Shown: positions 63,751-64,000 of the stretch, piece by piece
How positions within the stretch are numbered: position 1 is the stretch's first letter
How the letters are laid out: each line of letters opens with the position of its first letter
Translations under genes and position numbers: made by a program
DNA from: Micrasema longulum
Taxonomy: Eukaryota; Arthropoda; Insecta; Trichoptera; Brachycentridae
Length of the DNA stretch: 64,000 nt
Assembly: GCA_022494885.1 (NCBI GenBank)
Contig: JAGVSM010000820.1
Span: forward strand, 1 to 64,000
Reading direction: 5' to 3'
The notes under the pieces: model-generated
Database searches by the model: none
What the model was told of the DNA's origin: nothing
The model's input: the letters and a program-made list of their open reading frames with translations, nothing else

Positions 63751-63889
63751 CACCGCATTCAACAGGCCTATTTCAGACGGATCGGATCGTACAAATCCTC
63801 TTCTTCTTTTTTCCACATCCGCTCCTGTGTAATAGACTTGGATCAATAGTTGGTAAAATGTATATATTGAAAAATTATGTCCCTGAAAG

Positions 63890-64000
63890 ACAAAACAAAC
63901 AAACAAACCATCACGCCGTTTCCCCGTAAGGGTAGGCAGAGAGGATAGAACGCCACAACACTCTATCTTTGCATACAGATCTCGCTTCCTCTACATTCAT
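63890..64000 (-). mobile_element. RTE-like LINE 3' end, runs off the window
   Basis: (GTTT)n tail at 63890-63908, then the minus-strand end of ORF2 (MNVEEARSVCKDRVLW-type block and AYPYGETA). Almost identical to 56968-57060. Confidence 0.75.

Noticed and set aside
1..64000. A CRISPR-like array, secondary-metabolite cluster or phage-type system
   Set aside because: The spaced repeats (for example 50038-50411) have irregular spacing and diverged units. No operon-like gene series exists, and the window is clearly eukaryotic repeat DNA with one exon.

Overview
The window looks like a stretch of an arthropod genome, most likely a moth or butterfly. It is AT-rich and about as repeat-dense as a genome gets. 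It is littered with 5'-truncated LINEs of several clades (CR1/Jockey-like, RTE-like, L2-like, Jockey/I-like), many with (AATA)n-type tails. The GTAGGTACCTAC-type words and the repeat families resemble lepidopteran repeats; that assignment is recognition from memory, not a search. I see no rRNA gene, no intact tRNA gene, no CRISPR array and no prokaryotic organisation.

Only one host gene is convincingly supported. A 5' exon runs 47946-48821 on the + strand, with a good splice acceptor, a 92-base 5' UTR, an ATG at 48038 and a GTAAGA donor. It encodes the first 261 residues of a protein whose C-terminal part of this exon resembles the start of a CABIT domain (Themis/GAREM/Serrano family). No continuation was found in the 15 kb downstream, so the next exon is probably outside the window and the right quarter is probably intron. 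The left three quarters are upstream or intronic sequence. GC-rich single-copy-looking patches at 12110-12450 and 44985-45125 are the only places I would look for a promoter or leader exon.

Layout. 1-6.5 kb: LINE 3' ends, a Penelope-like GIY-YIG endonuclease remnant with a hammerhead-like RNA motif at its end, and a Jockey/CR1-like LINE split by a Harbinger-like MITE. 6.5-13.3 kb: decayed LINE 3' ends and a CpG-rich patch. 13.3-21.7 kb: foldback and TTAA-type MITEs and nested CR1 copies. 22-31 kb: repeats, including a Harbinger-like element carrying a second repeat that itself carries two LINE insertions. 31-35 kb: mostly single-copy-looking DNA with a tRNA-derived SINE. 35-47.9 kb: nested CR1/L2/RTE LINEs and a perfect 181-bp-period tandem duplication. 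47.9-48.8 kb: the CABIT exon. 49-62 kb: more LINE, Helitron-like and hAT-like debris. 62.8-63.75 kb: a complete-looking non-autonomous hAT element with an exact 8-bp target duplication.

The genes do not form a pathway or operon. The value of the window is its record of insertions into insertions, several of which can be reconstructed to the base because an uninterrupted paralogue lies elsewhere in the window. I found nothing that qualifies as an undescribed multi-gene system. The most unusual signals are the hammerhead-like motif overlapping the Penelope-like ORF end, the CTG-targeting MITE family and the TTAA-flanked composite palindrome.
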